Assembly (NCBI GenBank): GCA_028688015.1
Contig: JAQTZB010000001.1
Location: 599,663-663,662 of the forward strand
Source of the DNA: Elusimicrobiales bacterium
GTDB taxonomy: Bacteria; Elusimicrobiota; Elusimicrobia; Elusimicrobiales; UBA9959
Length of the DNA stretch: 64,000 nt
Reading direction: 5' to 3'
The notes under the pieces are model-generated. The model worked only from the letters and a program-made list of their open reading frames with translations. It was not told the DNA's origin and ran no database searches. Below are positions 26,451 through 34,263 of this stretch, piece by piece; within the stretch, counting starts at the first letter, position 1; each line of letters begins with the position of its first letter. Both the position numbers and the translations under genes were made by a program.

Positions 26451-27590
26451 GTGTTTAAAGCGCTTAACGCCCTGCTGCTGCTGTTTTTCTCGGTTCCCGC
26501 GGTCTTTTCCGCCCCGCCCCCGGCCCTTGAGGCCGTCACGCTCAGGACCCTGCCGCCCGTCGAGTCGCCGGCCGCGCCCGCGCCCTTCTACGAGCCGGGG
26601 CGCGCCTACGACTGGTCCGGCCTGCCCGCCTACATCTTCACCGACGAGGAAGCCCTGGCGAAGCCCCTCGTGGAGGCGATCGGCCGCACGAAGAAAACGC
26701 TGGACGTGGCCCTCTACAATCTGCAGATAGACGCCGCCGTAACGGCCCTGACACAGGCGCGGCAGCGCGGCGTAAAGGTGCGCGTGCTGTTCGACGCGGC
26801 GCATGTCTACCCCCAGGCCGGCAAGCAGATCCAGGCCGTGATAGATTCCGGGATAGAGGCGCGCGCGATGAACGGCCGCGGCGGCACCGGCGCGATGCAC
26901 TGCAAATACGCGCTGTTCGACGGCGCGCTGCTTCAGACCGGCTCCGCCAACTGGAGCGGCTTTGCCGAGAGCTTCAGCTACGAGAACATCATGTTCGTGG
27001 CCGACGCGGACATCGTCTCCGGCTACGGCAGGAACTTCGACTGGATGTGGGCGCAGGCCAGGCCCGCGGGCCAGCCGGAGGCCCCGGCGGCGAAGCCCAC
27101 CCCGCCGCCCTCCGACCCCACCCCCGACGTAAACTTCAACGGCACCGCCCTGCCTGACTACGTCTTCTCGCCCCGCGGCGGCACGGAGGCGGCCATCGTG
27201 AAGGCGCTGGACGCCGCCCGCTCCGACGTGGCGGTGGCCATGTTCACCCTCACCTCCAAGAACATCATGGAAGCCCTGAAGCGGGCCGCCGCCCGCGGCG
27301 TCTCCGTGCGGATGATGTTGTTCTCCGGCCAGAAGTTCCCCTTCTTCAAGGAAGCCAAGGCCAGCCGGATAGACTTCCGGTTCAAGGACGGCCGCCTGGA
27401 GAAAGGCCAGATGCACAACAAGTACGCCGTCCTCGACGGCAAGCTGTTGATCAACGGCTCTTTCAACTGGACCGCCACCGCCGAGGACGCCAACACCGAG
27501 AACACCATCTTCACGCTGGCCCCGGAATACTCGGCGCCCTACCTGGCCGAGTTCGAGAAGCTCTTCAGGTCGGCCCGCCTGCCGTACTAG
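26451..27590 (+). CDS. Secreted phospholipase D-superfamily protein (nuclease or synthase-like)
   Basis: Exported protein of 379 residues with two PLD domains. The HKD-type sites are MHCKYALFDG (about 149-158) with TGSANWS, and MHNKYAVLDG (about 320-329) with NGSFNWT. Each has the HxK and downstream GSxNW pattern expected for catalysis. The GTG start at 26451 is supported by GGAGG just upstream and leaves a signal peptide (1-20). A proline/alanine linker separates the two halves. Secretion and the nearby endonuclease I genes favour a nuclease role, but a cardiolipin-synthase-like function is possible. A terminator follows. Confidence 0.88.
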   Translation: MFKALNALLLLFFSVPAVFSAPPPALEAVTLRTLPPVESPAAPAPFYEPGRAYDWSGLPAYIFTDEEALAKPLVEAIGRTKKTLDVALYNLQIDAAVTALTQARQRGVKVRVLFDAAHVYPQAGKQIQAVIDSGIEARAMNGRGGTGAMHCKYALFDGALLQTGSANWSGFAESFSYENIMFVADADIVSGYGRNFDWMWAQARPAGQPEAPAAKPTPPPSDPTPDVNFNGTALPDYVFSPRGGTEAAIVKALDAARSDVAVAMFTLTSKNIMEALKRAAARGVSVRMMLFSGQKFPFFKEAKASRIDFRFKDGRLEKGQMHNKYAVLDGKLLINGSFNWTATAEDANTENTIFTLAPEYSAPYLAEFEKLFRSARLPY

Positions 27591-27605
27591 CCCGCAGCCG
27601 GGCAT

Positions 27606-27637
27606 AAAAAAAGGCCGCCACCTGGCGGCCTTTTTTT
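27606..27637. terminator. Bidirectional intrinsic terminator
   Basis: AAGGCCGCC/GGCGGCCTT hairpin with seven A before and seven T after, between convergent genes ending at 27590 and 27649. Confidence 0.88.
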
Positions 27638-27648
27638 ATTTATAGCGG

Positions 27649-27966
27649 TCAGCGGGTGGCCGTTATCTGCATTTCGCAGTTCGGCGGCGTACCCGAAAAG
27701 ACGATACTGACGCCCGGCGGGATGCAGGCCGCCTGGGCGGCCGTGGGCTGGCAGGAACCGTCAGGGTAGCCGGCCGCGCCCAGGCACGAGTTCACGGCCC
27801 CGCGGGTGCCTTCCACGTCGATCTTTAGCTGGGACTGGACCGAGGCCTTGGCGCTGACCTGGTTGCGCTGCAGGAGCCCTCGGATCACGATCATGGCCGC
27901 CGCGAGGAGCAGCACTGAAATGACCAGGACCTGCAGCAGCGCCGCGCCGCGGCGGCAGGCCGTCAC
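27649..27966 (-). CDS. Short pilin-like/PilX-like secreted protein
   Basis: 105-residue protein started by a GTG at 27966, the four bases GTGA overlapping the helicase stop. The N-terminus has a short basic leader (TACRRGAALLQ) followed at once by a long hydrophobic helix (LLQVLVISVLLLAAAMIVIRG), the layout of prepilin-like or PilX-like minor pilins. The rest is small and contains four cysteines (SCLGAAGYPDGSCQPT, AACIPPG, NCEMQ) that could form two disulphides. It lacks the classical G-F-T-L-I/V-E cleavage box. Its coding status rests on the 4-nt coupling and protein-like composition. Confidence 0.6.
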   Translation of the reverse strand: MTACRRGAALLQVLVISVLLLAAAMIVIRGLLQRNQVSAKASVQSQLKIDVEGTRGAVNSCLGAAGYPDGSCQPTAAQAACIPPGVSIVFSGTPPNCEMQITATR

Positions 27967-29231
27967 CGGCGCCTGCCCCTGCCGCCGCCGGAGGGCCTGC
28001 GCGCGGAGCGCTGGTTCCAGCCGCGGCCGCCGGCGGCTTTGTCGTAGCCCCAGAGGGTCTCGGCGGGAACTTCGGGGTGCGTCACCTGGTTCATGGGGAT
28101 GCCGGTGAGGGTCTCGATGCTGCGCACGTCGCCGCCCTGCTCGGGCGTGGCGAAGGTGATGGCGCGGCCGGGCTGGCCGGCGCGGCCGGTGCGGCCGATG
28201 CGGTGCACGTAGGCGTCGTCCTCGGCGGGCATCTCGTAATTGATCACCGCTTCTATGCCGGTCACGTCTATGCCGCGTGCGGCGATGTCGGTAGCCACGA
28301 GGATGCGGTACTTGCCGGACTTGAAACCTTCCATGGCGTCTTTGCGCTGGCCCATGGTGCGGTCGGAGTGCAGTTCGGCCACGTGGTGGTTCATGTGCTC
28401 GAGGATCATGGCTACCTTGGCGGCGTCGTAGCGGGTCTCGACGAAGATGAGCACGGTGCCCGTGTATTTCTCGAGCAGCTTGGACAGCAGCAGAGGCTTC
28501 ATGCCGCTGCGAACGACGTAGAGCTCCTGGATGACGTTGGCCGCGGCGGTGCCGGACTTGGCCACCTCGATGCGGATGGGCAGCTTCATGTGGTGGCTGG
28601 CCAGCTTCATGACTTCGTCGGGGATGGTGGCGGAGAACAGCATGGTCTGCCGCTGGGTAGGCAGCTCGCGGATGATGCGGTTGATCTGCGGGGCGAAGCC
28701 CATGTCGAACATGCGGTCGGCCTCGTCGAGGACCAGGATGCGGGCATCGTTCACCTTGGCGGCGCCGCGCTCGATATGGTCGTAGACGCGGCCGGGGGTG
28801 CCTATCAGGATGCGGGCTTTGCGGTTGAGGTCGCGCAGCTGGGACTCTTTGCCTTCGCCGCCTATGAGGCAGGCCACGCCCATGTTGAAGGCGGGAGCGA
28901 ATTCGCGGCAGACTTCGGCAACCTGCACGGCGAGCTCGCGGGTGGGCAGCAGGACGAGGGCTTTGCCGGGGCCCTGCGCCAGGCGCTGTATCATGGGGAT
29001 GGAGAAGGCGATGGTCTTGCCGGTGCCGGTCTGGGCTATGCCGACCATGTCCTTGCCTTCGGTGGCTATCCGTATGCACTTTTCCTGTATAGGCGTCGGG
29101 GTTACGAAGCCTTTGGCGTCGAGTATTTCCATCAGCTTGGGGGCGATGCCGAGCCCGTAAAAGCCTGATTTTTTCTTAAGGCCGAGCGCGGTCAGCGCCT
29201 TGGTGCCTATTTTCTTGAGGAGTTTCTTCAT
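27963..29231 (-). CDS. DEAD-box RNA helicase, second paralogue
   Basis: RNA helicase of 422 residues with AQTGTGKT, VLDEADRMFDMGF, SATIP, ATDIAARGIDV and HRIGRTGRAGQ. Large parts are nearly identical to the helicase at 23643-25259, including EGKDMVGIAQTGTGKTIAF, but the long basic tail is replaced by a short one ending in RRPSGGGRGRRR. The upstream region is very AT-rich and contains TATAAT 11 nt before the ATG; there is no Shine-Dalgarno. It is coupled by 4 nt to the pilin-like gene. Two similar helicases so close suggest local duplication and specialisation, perhaps for cold or ribosome stress. Confidence 0.94.
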   Translation of the reverse strand: MKKLLKKIGTKALTALGLKKKSGFYGLGIAPKLMEILDAKGFVTPTPIQEKCIRIATEGKDMVGIAQTGTGKTIAFSIPMIQRLAQGPGKALVLLPTRELAVQVAEVCREFAPAFNMGVACLIGGEGKESQLRDLNRKARILIGTPGRVYDHIERGAAKVNDARILVLDEADRMFDMGFAPQINRIIRELPTQRQTMLFSATIPDEVMKLASHHMKLPIRIEVAKSGTAAANVIQELYVVRSGMKPLLLSKLLEKYTGTVLIFVETRYDAAKVAMILEHMNHHVAELHSDRTMGQRKDAMEGFKSGKYRILVATDIAARGIDVTGIEAVINYEMPAEDDAYVHRIGRTGRAGQPGRAITFATPEQGGDVRSIETLTGIPMNQVTHPEVPAETLWGYDKAAGGRGWNQRSARRPSGGGRGRRR

Positions 29232-29300
29232 ATATTATCTATATTATACCCAATTTTCCTTCCCATTATCGTTAACAGAACTTCGCATTTGCCAAGCAGG

Positions 29301-29639
29301 GAGCCGCGAGATGCCCAGTCGGGGCCAGCAGGGGAGGGGCCCCGTGCTCCTGGGCAGAGGGGAACCGTTGCGCGGTTCCCCCCGCCCTTTGGGAAATTAA
29401 GGGCGGGGCCCCCTTCCCCAAAGTCGCACGGAACCCCTCCCCCGCCGTCCCCTCCGTATGCTTGCTAGCACTATCACAAGCGAGCCAACAGCGGAGACCG
29501 CAGGGGGTAGGGTTAGCAAAACCCTCATGAGCCCGACGCTTGCGTAAGCGCGGAGGGCGAATGCGGAGCGAGGCCACGGTGTGGCCGAGCGCGTTTTGCG
29601 TTCCTACCCCCTGCGGTAGGCCGCCAACCACGAGCGCCC
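29301..29639 (+). repeat. Dispersed structured repeat, copy 2
   Basis: Second of the three about 340-bp elements, nearly identical to copy 1 except for scattered substitutions. The segment from GGGAGCCGCGAG to the end CCACGAGCGCCC is shared. It keeps the GGAACCG/CGGTTCC stem and the closing CCGCAGGGGGTAGG stem. It occupies most of the 472-nt space between the helicase start at 29231 and the ribonuclease stop at 29704. I see no gene in this gap. Confidence 0.85.
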
Positions 29640-29659
29640 TCCGCACGGGGACGCCAAAA

Positions 29660-29686
29660 GAGAAAGCCCCTTTCGGGGCTATTCTC
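29660..29686 (-). terminator. Intrinsic terminator after beta-CASP ribonuclease gene
   Basis: AGCCCC-GAAA-GGGGCT hairpin followed on the minus strand by TTCTCTTTT, about 20 nt after the stop at 29704. Confidence 0.75.
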
Positions 29687-29703
29687 CTTTACGTCGAGCG
29701 AAG

Positions 29704-31107
29704 TTAGTTCAGCTCGAATTCTTCTCCGGGGGCAGGGGACTTGATGTTCTTTATGCCTTCCTTCGTCAGGGCTTCGGTCAGGGCGGCGCGGGCTTCGGGT
29801 TCGCCGTGGACCAGGAAGACGCCGCGCCTGGGGGCTGCGGCCTTGACGAAGGCGGCCAGGTCGGCGCTGTCGGCGTGAGACGAGAAGACGTGCATCGTCT
29901 CGATGGCGGCCGCCACCTCGTGCTCCATTCCGAAGATCTTAACTTTCTTGAGCCCCTCCTGCAGCCTGCGGCCCAGTGTGCCCATGGCCTGGTACCCGAC
30001 GAGCAGGACGATATTCTCGTCGCGCCCGATGCCGTTGCGCAGGTGGTGCAGCACGCGGCCGCCTTCGCACATGCCGGAGGCGGAGATGATCAGCATCGGC
30101 CCCTTCTTGTTGTTGAGGGACTGGGATTCATCCTTGGTGCGCAGGTAGCGGATATAGTCGAAGCCGAACGGGTCGCCGTCCATCCTGGCGTAGGCCCGGA
30201 ACTTGTCGTCGAACGAGAAGTCATCGCGGCGCTTGTTGAAGATCTCGGTCAGGCTGACGGCCATCGGGCTGTCCACGTAGACCGGGAGCTGCGGAACCTT
30301 GCCCTCGCGGAAAAGGCGGTCCAGGATAAAGACGATCTCCTGCGTGCGCTCCAGCGCGAAGCTGGGGACGATGATCTTGCCGCCGCTCTTCACTGCGCGC
30401 TTTATAACCTCCGCCAGTTTCTCCCCCGCGTCGGCCAGTTTCTCGTGCAGCCGCCCGCCGTAGGTACTCTCGATCACCAGGTAGTCGGTGCCCGAAGGGA
30501 CCTGGGGCGTCTCCATCAGCAGCCCTTCCTGGCGGCCCAGGTCGCCGGTGTAGACCAGGCGGCGCTGACCTGCGGCGGTCTGCAGGTCGAGCTGCGTTAT
30601 AGCGGAGCCCAGGACGTGCCCGGCGTTGAGGAAGGCGGCCTGCACGCCCGGCAGCGGCTGGAAGGCCGCGCCGTACTCTACCGGTTTAATATGGCTGAGG
30701 GCCTTGTTGGCGTCGTCCTCGTCGTAAAGGGGCTCGATCGTCAGGCCTTCGGCCGCGTGGATCTTGTTGTAAAACTGCGCGTCGGAAACCTGCAGGCGGG
30801 CCGAGTCGGCCAGCATCACGCCCGTGATCTCCGCCGTGCCCAGCGTGGAGTAGAGCGGGGCGTCGCACCCTTCCTTATAGAGCAGCGGCAGCAGCCCGCA
30901 GTGATCCACGTGCGCGTGGGAGAGGATCACCGAGTCCACCGAGGCCGGCGGGAACCGGAAGGTGCGGTTCTTGGCCTGGGCGTCGCTGCGGTGGCCCTGG
31001 AACATGCCGCAGTCCAGCAGCAGCGTGCCGCCGTCCGTCTCCAGCAGGTGGCGGGAGCCGGTAACTTCGCCGGCCGCGCCGTGGATCGAGATGTTAGCGT
31101 TTGCCAT
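29704..31107 (-). CDS. Metallo-beta-lactamase/beta-CASP ribonuclease (COG1236-like)
   Basis: RNA-processing zinc nuclease of 467 residues. The ATG at 31107, with GGAGG just upstream, is preferred over an in-frame codon 26 residues earlier. The N-terminus reads ISIHGAAGEVTGSRHLLE, typical of this group, and the zinc motif LSHAHVDHCGLLP lies near residue 67. Downstream come the beta-CASP motifs (VIESTYGGRLHEK, SFALERTQEIV, SASGMCEGGRVLHHL) and a C-terminal SSHADSADLAAFV. Together these mark an exo/endonuclease of the CPSF73-like family. The GNAT gene upstream overlaps it by 14 nt. Confidence 0.93.
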   Translation of the reverse strand: MANANISIHGAAGEVTGSRHLLETDGGTLLLDCGMFQGHRSDAQAKNRTFRFPPASVDSVILSHAHVDHCGLLPLLYKEGCDAPLYSTLGTAEITGVMLADSARLQVSDAQFYNKIHAAEGLTIEPLYDEDDANKALSHIKPVEYGAAFQPLPGVQAAFLNAGHVLGSAITQLDLQTAAGQRRLVYTGDLGRQEGLLMETPQVPSGTDYLVIESTYGGRLHEKLADAGEKLAEVIKRAVKSGGKIIVPSFALERTQEIVFILDRLFREGKVPQLPVYVDSPMAVSLTEIFNKRRDDFSFDDKFRAYARMDGDPFGFDYIRYLRTKDESQSLNNKKGPMLIISASGMCEGGRVLHHLRNGIGRDENIVLLVGYQAMGTLGRRLQEGLKKVKIFGMEHEVAAAIETMHVFSSHADSADLAAFVKAAAPRRGVFLVHGEPEARAALTEALTKEGIKNIKSPAPGEEFELN

Positions 31108-31585
31108 GTTTTTTCCTCCGGGGACTGAATGAACGCAGCGGGCCGACGGTCTTGCGCAGCAGGAGCTCGTCGCTGCCCTTCTCAAAAAAATCCGTTATGA
31201 CGCCGGCCCTTTTATAGCCGAGCCGCCGGTAGAACCGCTGCGCGCCCTTGTTGAAGGAGGAGACGCAGAGGAAGACGTTGGGTGAGCGCGCGAAGATCTT
31301 CCCTTCCGCGAAGTTCATCAGCTCTTCGCCGAGCCCCTGCCCCCTGAAAGCCGGGGCGACGAAGAGAGACTGTATGTAGCCGCGGAAGGTGCCGTACATG
31401 GCGATGACCACCAGTCCGGCTATCTCCCGCCCGGACCTGGCCAGGTAGGTCTCGCGGAAAGGCACGCTAAAAGTCTTCAGGCAGTGCCGCTTCTTCAGGC
31501 CCAGTTTAAGCCACGGGTCCGAGGCGGCCATCAGCGCCGCGGCGGCGGCCTTGTCGTGAGCTGAAGTAAGGCGTGAAATCTTCAC
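31094..31585 (-). CDS. GNAT-family N-acetyltransferase
   Basis: 163-residue acetyltransferase. The GNAT acetyl-CoA loop is APAFRGQGLGEELMNFAEGK (about 77-96), preceded by YIQSLFV and followed by NKGAQRFYRRLGYKRAGV, the usual last strand and helix. The tail is basic. The start is a GTG at 31585. TATTAT (31592-31597) ends 6 nt before it, so the transcript is probably leaderless even though TAGGA lies next to the start codon. It overlaps the ribonuclease gene by 14 nt and is divergent from marC. The acceptor is unknown. Confidence 0.85.
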   Translation of the reverse strand: MKISRLTSAHDKAAAAALMAASDPWLKLGLKKRHCLKTFSVPFRETYLARSGREIAGLVVIAMYGTFRGYIQSLFVAPAFRGQGLGEELMNFAEGKIFARSPNVFLCVSSFNKGAQRFYRRLGYKRAGVITDFFEKGSDELLLRKTVGPLRSFSPRRKKHGKR

Positions 31586-31624
31586 TCCTAGATAATACTA
31601 AATAGAAAATGGGATAATATACCC

Positions 31625-32269
31625 ATGCTGCACGAGTTCCTTGATTACGCCGCGCTGGCTTTTTTCGCCCTGTTCCCCATCCTCAACCCGCCCGCCATGG
31701 CGCCCATCTTCCTCGACATGACGGACGCGCTCTCCGACGAGGACAGGCACCGCCTGACCTGGCTCATAGGCAAGTACACTTTCATGCTGCTCTTCAGCGT
31801 CATGCTGGCCGGCGGCTGGCTGCTCAAGATCTTCGGCATCTCGGTGCCGGTCATCCGAATAGCGGGCGGCCTGCTGCTTTTCAACACGGCCTGGCAGATG
31901 CTCAACAACAAGCCCAAATTCTCCGCCGACGAACATGAGGAGCTGAAGCGCCACATGACCGACCGGGCCTTCTTTCCTATGACCATGCCCGTCACGGCCG
32001 GCCCGGGCTCGATAGCCGTAACCCTGACGCTGGTGCCTGCGGGTTCGCTGCTCGCCCCGGGCACCTGGGTCAAGTTCGCGGGCGACGCCGCCGGCATAGC
32101 GCTGGCCGCGCTCAGCGTCTTCCTCTTCTACCGCTATTCGGAAAACCTGCTGCGCCGCATGGGCCGGGCCGGCGCCCAGACGATCTCCAAGATCTCAGCC
32201 TTTATCCTGCTCGCCATCGGCGTCCAGATAATCTGGGACGGCCTGCGCGGTCTGCTGAAATTAAGTTAA
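31625..32269 (+). CDS. MarC-family integral membrane protein
   Basis: Membrane protein of 214 residues with six helices of the MarC/UPF0056 family. Family features are the N-terminal FALFPILNPPAMAPIFLDMT (about 15-34), the IRIAGGLLLFNTAWQML helix near 80, and the MTMPVTAGPGSIAVTLTL segment near 120. The transport role of the family is unproven; it is no longer thought to cause multidrug resistance. GATAAT (31613-31618) ends 6 nt before the ATG. Only 39 nt separate it from the divergent GNAT start, so the two leaderless promoters sit almost back to back. Confidence 0.92.
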   Translation: MLHEFLDYAALAFFALFPILNPPAMAPIFLDMTDALSDEDRHRLTWLIGKYTFMLLFSVMLAGGWLLKIFGISVPVIRIAGGLLLFNTAWQMLNNKPKFSADEHEELKRHMTDRAFFPMTMPVTAGPGSIAVTLTLVPAGSLLAPGTWVKFAGDAAGIALAALSVFLFYRYSENLLRRMGRAGAQTISKISAFILLAIGVQIIWDGLRGLLKLS

Positions 32270-32288
32270 ACGCTCCCCCGGCCGGGAT

Positions 32289-32321
32289 AAAAAAGAGGAC
32301 AAGCGTCCTCTTTTTGTTTTT
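32289..32321 (+). terminator. Intrinsic terminator after marC
   Basis: AGAGGAC/GTCCTCT hairpin preceded by A-run and followed by TTTTTGTTTTT. Confidence 0.88.
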
Positions 32322-32349
32322 GCTGCCGATCTTCCCAAATAGCAGGATT

Positions 32350-32388
32350 GGGCCAAAGGACCTATTTGTGGCATAGGCCCTTTGGCCC
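32350..32388 (+). promoter_or_regulatory. AAGGGCC-type inverted repeat upstream of endonuclease I gene
   Basis: GGGCCAAAGGACCTAT (32350-32365) pairs with ATAGGCCCTTTGGCCC (32373-32388) over 15 of 16 positions with a 7-nt loop. A GATATT hexamer begins 32 nt after the right arm. It belongs with the sites at 14744 and 44129. Confidence 0.6.
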
Positions 32389-32419
32389 TTGCCTTCTAGG
32401 TCTATTCGGCTAAACTATT

Positions 32420-32425
32420 GATATT
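32420..32425 (+). promoter_or_regulatory. Probable -10 element (GATATT)
   Basis: Located 35 nt before the TTG start at 32460 and at the same place relative to the inverted repeat as in the other two sites. No -35 consensus is present. Confidence 0.35.
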
Positions 32426-32459
32426 AGTCATGTTGATTTTGGTCAAGACCGGAGGAATT

Positions 32460-33347
32460 TTGAAACGCATTACCGCCCTGCTCTCACTGACGATACTTAC
32501 CGCCGCGTCTTTCGTTTCCGCCGCCTACAATTCCGCGCCCGCGCTCGACATCCTCAAGGATTCAGCCGCGGGTTTCTCTTTTGAGGCTCCCCCCGCGGTG
32601 CAGCCCCCGCTGCTCTCGCGGGTATTCGAGCTGCCCGAGGGAGACCTGGACGGCGAGGAACTGTTCGAATACCTGCACGACGCCACCGTCCCCGCGCTCC
32701 GCGGCGTCCCCTCCTACAGTTCTTCCCGCAAGTTCATGTACTCCAAAGCCGACAATACCGGCTGCGGCAACGGGCCCGGCATAGTGACCTTTTATTCGCT
32801 CGTCTGCGTGCCCGGCTCCAGCGACAGCGGCAACGACTACCGCGAGAGCGGCGACGCCAACCGCGACGGCGTAGCCGGGGACTTCATTAACGCCGAGCAT
32901 ATCTGGCCGCAGAGCTTCTTTAACAGCGCCCTGCCCATGGTGGCGGACCTGCACCATCTCGCGCCCACCTTCTCCGTACCCAACGGGCGCCGCGGCAGCC
33001 TGAAATTTGCCGAGGTTAACGGCCCCCAGTACAGCACTTCCGCCGGTTCTTTGATGGGCAAGGACGCCTTCGAGCCTACCGACGCCTCCAAGGGCAACGT
33101 GGCCCGCGCCTTGCTCTATTTCATGGTGCGCTACCACGACAAGAGCATCCGCCAGGGCATGAATTACGCCTCCTTCTGGACCAATACCGTGCCGCTGCTG
33201 CTGCAGTGGAACACCCAGGATCCCCCCGACGCCGCGGAGCGCCGCCGCAACGACCTTGTGGAGGAATTCCAGGGCAACCGCAATCCCTTCATAGATTACC
33301 CCGAGCTGGCCGAAAAGATAGGAGAGGAAGTTTTCCGCGCCCACTGA
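32460..33347 (+). CDS. Secreted endonuclease I (EndA/NucM-type), copy 1
   Basis: Exported DNase/RNase of 295 residues. I place the start at the TTG at 32460, 3 nt after GGAGGAA, which gives a clean signal peptide (KRITALLSLTILTAASFVSA). The catalytic beta-beta-alpha-metal region reads NAEHIWPQSFFNS then ADLHHLAPTFSVPNGRRGSL, matching the endonuclease I family. A cysteine pair near the middle (NTGCGNGPG, SLVCVPG) may form a disulphide. It is paralogous to the protein at 37864-38748, which also uses TTG. Likely role: degradation of extracellular nucleic acid for nucleotides and phosphate. Confidence 0.92.
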   Translation: MKRITALLSLTILTAASFVSAAYNSAPALDILKDSAAGFSFEAPPAVQPPLLSRVFELPEGDLDGEELFEYLHDATVPALRGVPSYSSSRKFMYSKADNTGCGNGPGIVTFYSLVCVPGSSDSGNDYRESGDANRDGVAGDFINAEHIWPQSFFNSALPMVADLHHLAPTFSVPNGRRGSLKFAEVNGPQYSTSAGSLMGKDAFEPTDASKGNVARALLYFMVRYHDKSIRQGMNYASFWTNTVPLLLQWNTQDPPDAAERRRNDLVEEFQGNRNPFIDYPELAEKIGEEVFRAH

Positions 33348-33362
33348 ACAGCGCCCATAAAC

Positions 33363-33395
33363 AAAAAAAGGCCCCGGGAGGGGCCTTTTTCTTTT
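33363..33395. terminator. Bidirectional intrinsic terminator
   Basis: AAAGGCCCC/GGGGCCTTT hairpin with A-run and T-run between convergent genes ending at 33347 and 33407. Confidence 0.85.
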
Positions 33396-33406
33396 GGCGG
33401 AGGTGA

Positions 33407-34252
33407 TTACTTCACCTTGAGCGGCCAGCGGCACTTATCCAGCAGCTGCTGGTTGAGACGCAGGCGCGTGTTCTGCGGATAGATGACTAGTCGCACGCGG
33501 CGCCCGGCGCGCAGCTCCTCCACGGCCCAGGCCGCGGCGGCGCCGGCCGCCGCGAAGTCGGGCGCAAAGGAGGCCGTGGCCCCGTTCTGGACTAAGGCGT
33601 AAGTAGGCGCGTAGAAAGGCACGGCGTTTGCGCAGGAGAAGTTGGCCAGCACCATCAGGCTGCCCTGCGTTATCAGGACCGGGTCCGGCATCAGCCAGAA
33701 AGCGTCCATTTTGCCCATGAGGCGGCGCAGGCGCTCGGGCAGCGAATCAGGCGACTTCAGCCTGGCGGAAATGATTTCTATGCCGGCCGCCTCCCCCGCC
33801 TCGCGCAGCTCCTCCATATATTTTTCCCCGGGATAGGCGGCCCAGAATACGGCCAGCCGCTTCAGGCCCGGCTGGAGGCCGCTGTAGGCAGCCAGGGCTT
33901 CGGCCGGCGGAGGAAGCATGGAGATCTGGTGCCAGCGGTGCCCGCGGCCGGCGACCGGCGCCAGCGCGTAGACGCGGTGTGTGCCCTCAGGGAAGTCCAG
34001 GGCCGTCGCGCGAGCGCCGAAGACCGCCACGTAGCGGGCTTCTTCCGGAAGAGAGAACCCGGGCGAAGAGGCGTCGTAAAAATCAGCGGGCGCGGAAAGG
34101 CCGGCCCGGAAGGCGGCATAGGCTTCGGCGTAGGGGCCGGCTTCCGAAGAGACTATGGCCGCCAGTTCGCCGGCGCGGGCCGGTGCGGGGCAGCAAAGCG
34201 GCAGAGCCGCGGCGGCCGCGCAGCACAGAGTTTTTGCCAGGTCTTTCCTCAT
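33407..34252 (-). CDS. Periplasmic ABC substrate-binding-like protein (PF04392-type)
   Basis: Exported protein of 281 residues with a signal peptide (about 1-27, ending PAPARAG). The body has the two-lobed type 1 periplasmic-binding layout of the PF04392 family: a first lobe (LAAIVSSEAGPYAEAYAAF), the hinge region LKRLAVFWAAYPGEKYMEEL, and a second lobe with DAFWLMPDPVLITQGSL. The C-terminus RVRLVIYPQNTRLRLNQQLL is typical of the family. No permease or ATPase is encoded nearby. It follows the TonB receptor by 11 nt, so it may bind the same ligand in the periplasm or sense it. The same pair occurs at 1-2070. Confidence 0.75.
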   Translation of the reverse strand: MRKDLAKTLCCAAAAALPLCCPAPARAGELAAIVSSEAGPYAEAYAAFRAGLSAPADFYDASSPGFSLPEEARYVAVFGARATALDFPEGTHRVYALAPVAGRGHRWHQISMLPPPAEALAAYSGLQPGLKRLAVFWAAYPGEKYMEELREAGEAAGIEIISARLKSPDSLPERLRRLMGKMDAFWLMPDPVLITQGSLMVLANFSCANAVPFYAPTYALVQNGATASFAPDFAAAGAAAAWAVEELRAGRRVRLVIYPQNTRLRLNQQLLDKCRWPLKVK

Positions 34253-34263
34253 AGGCGCCTGCG

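Noticed and set aside
23643..29231. The two helicases as an assembly duplication
   Set aside because: They differ in length, C-terminal tail, many internal residues and flanks, so they are real paralogues.
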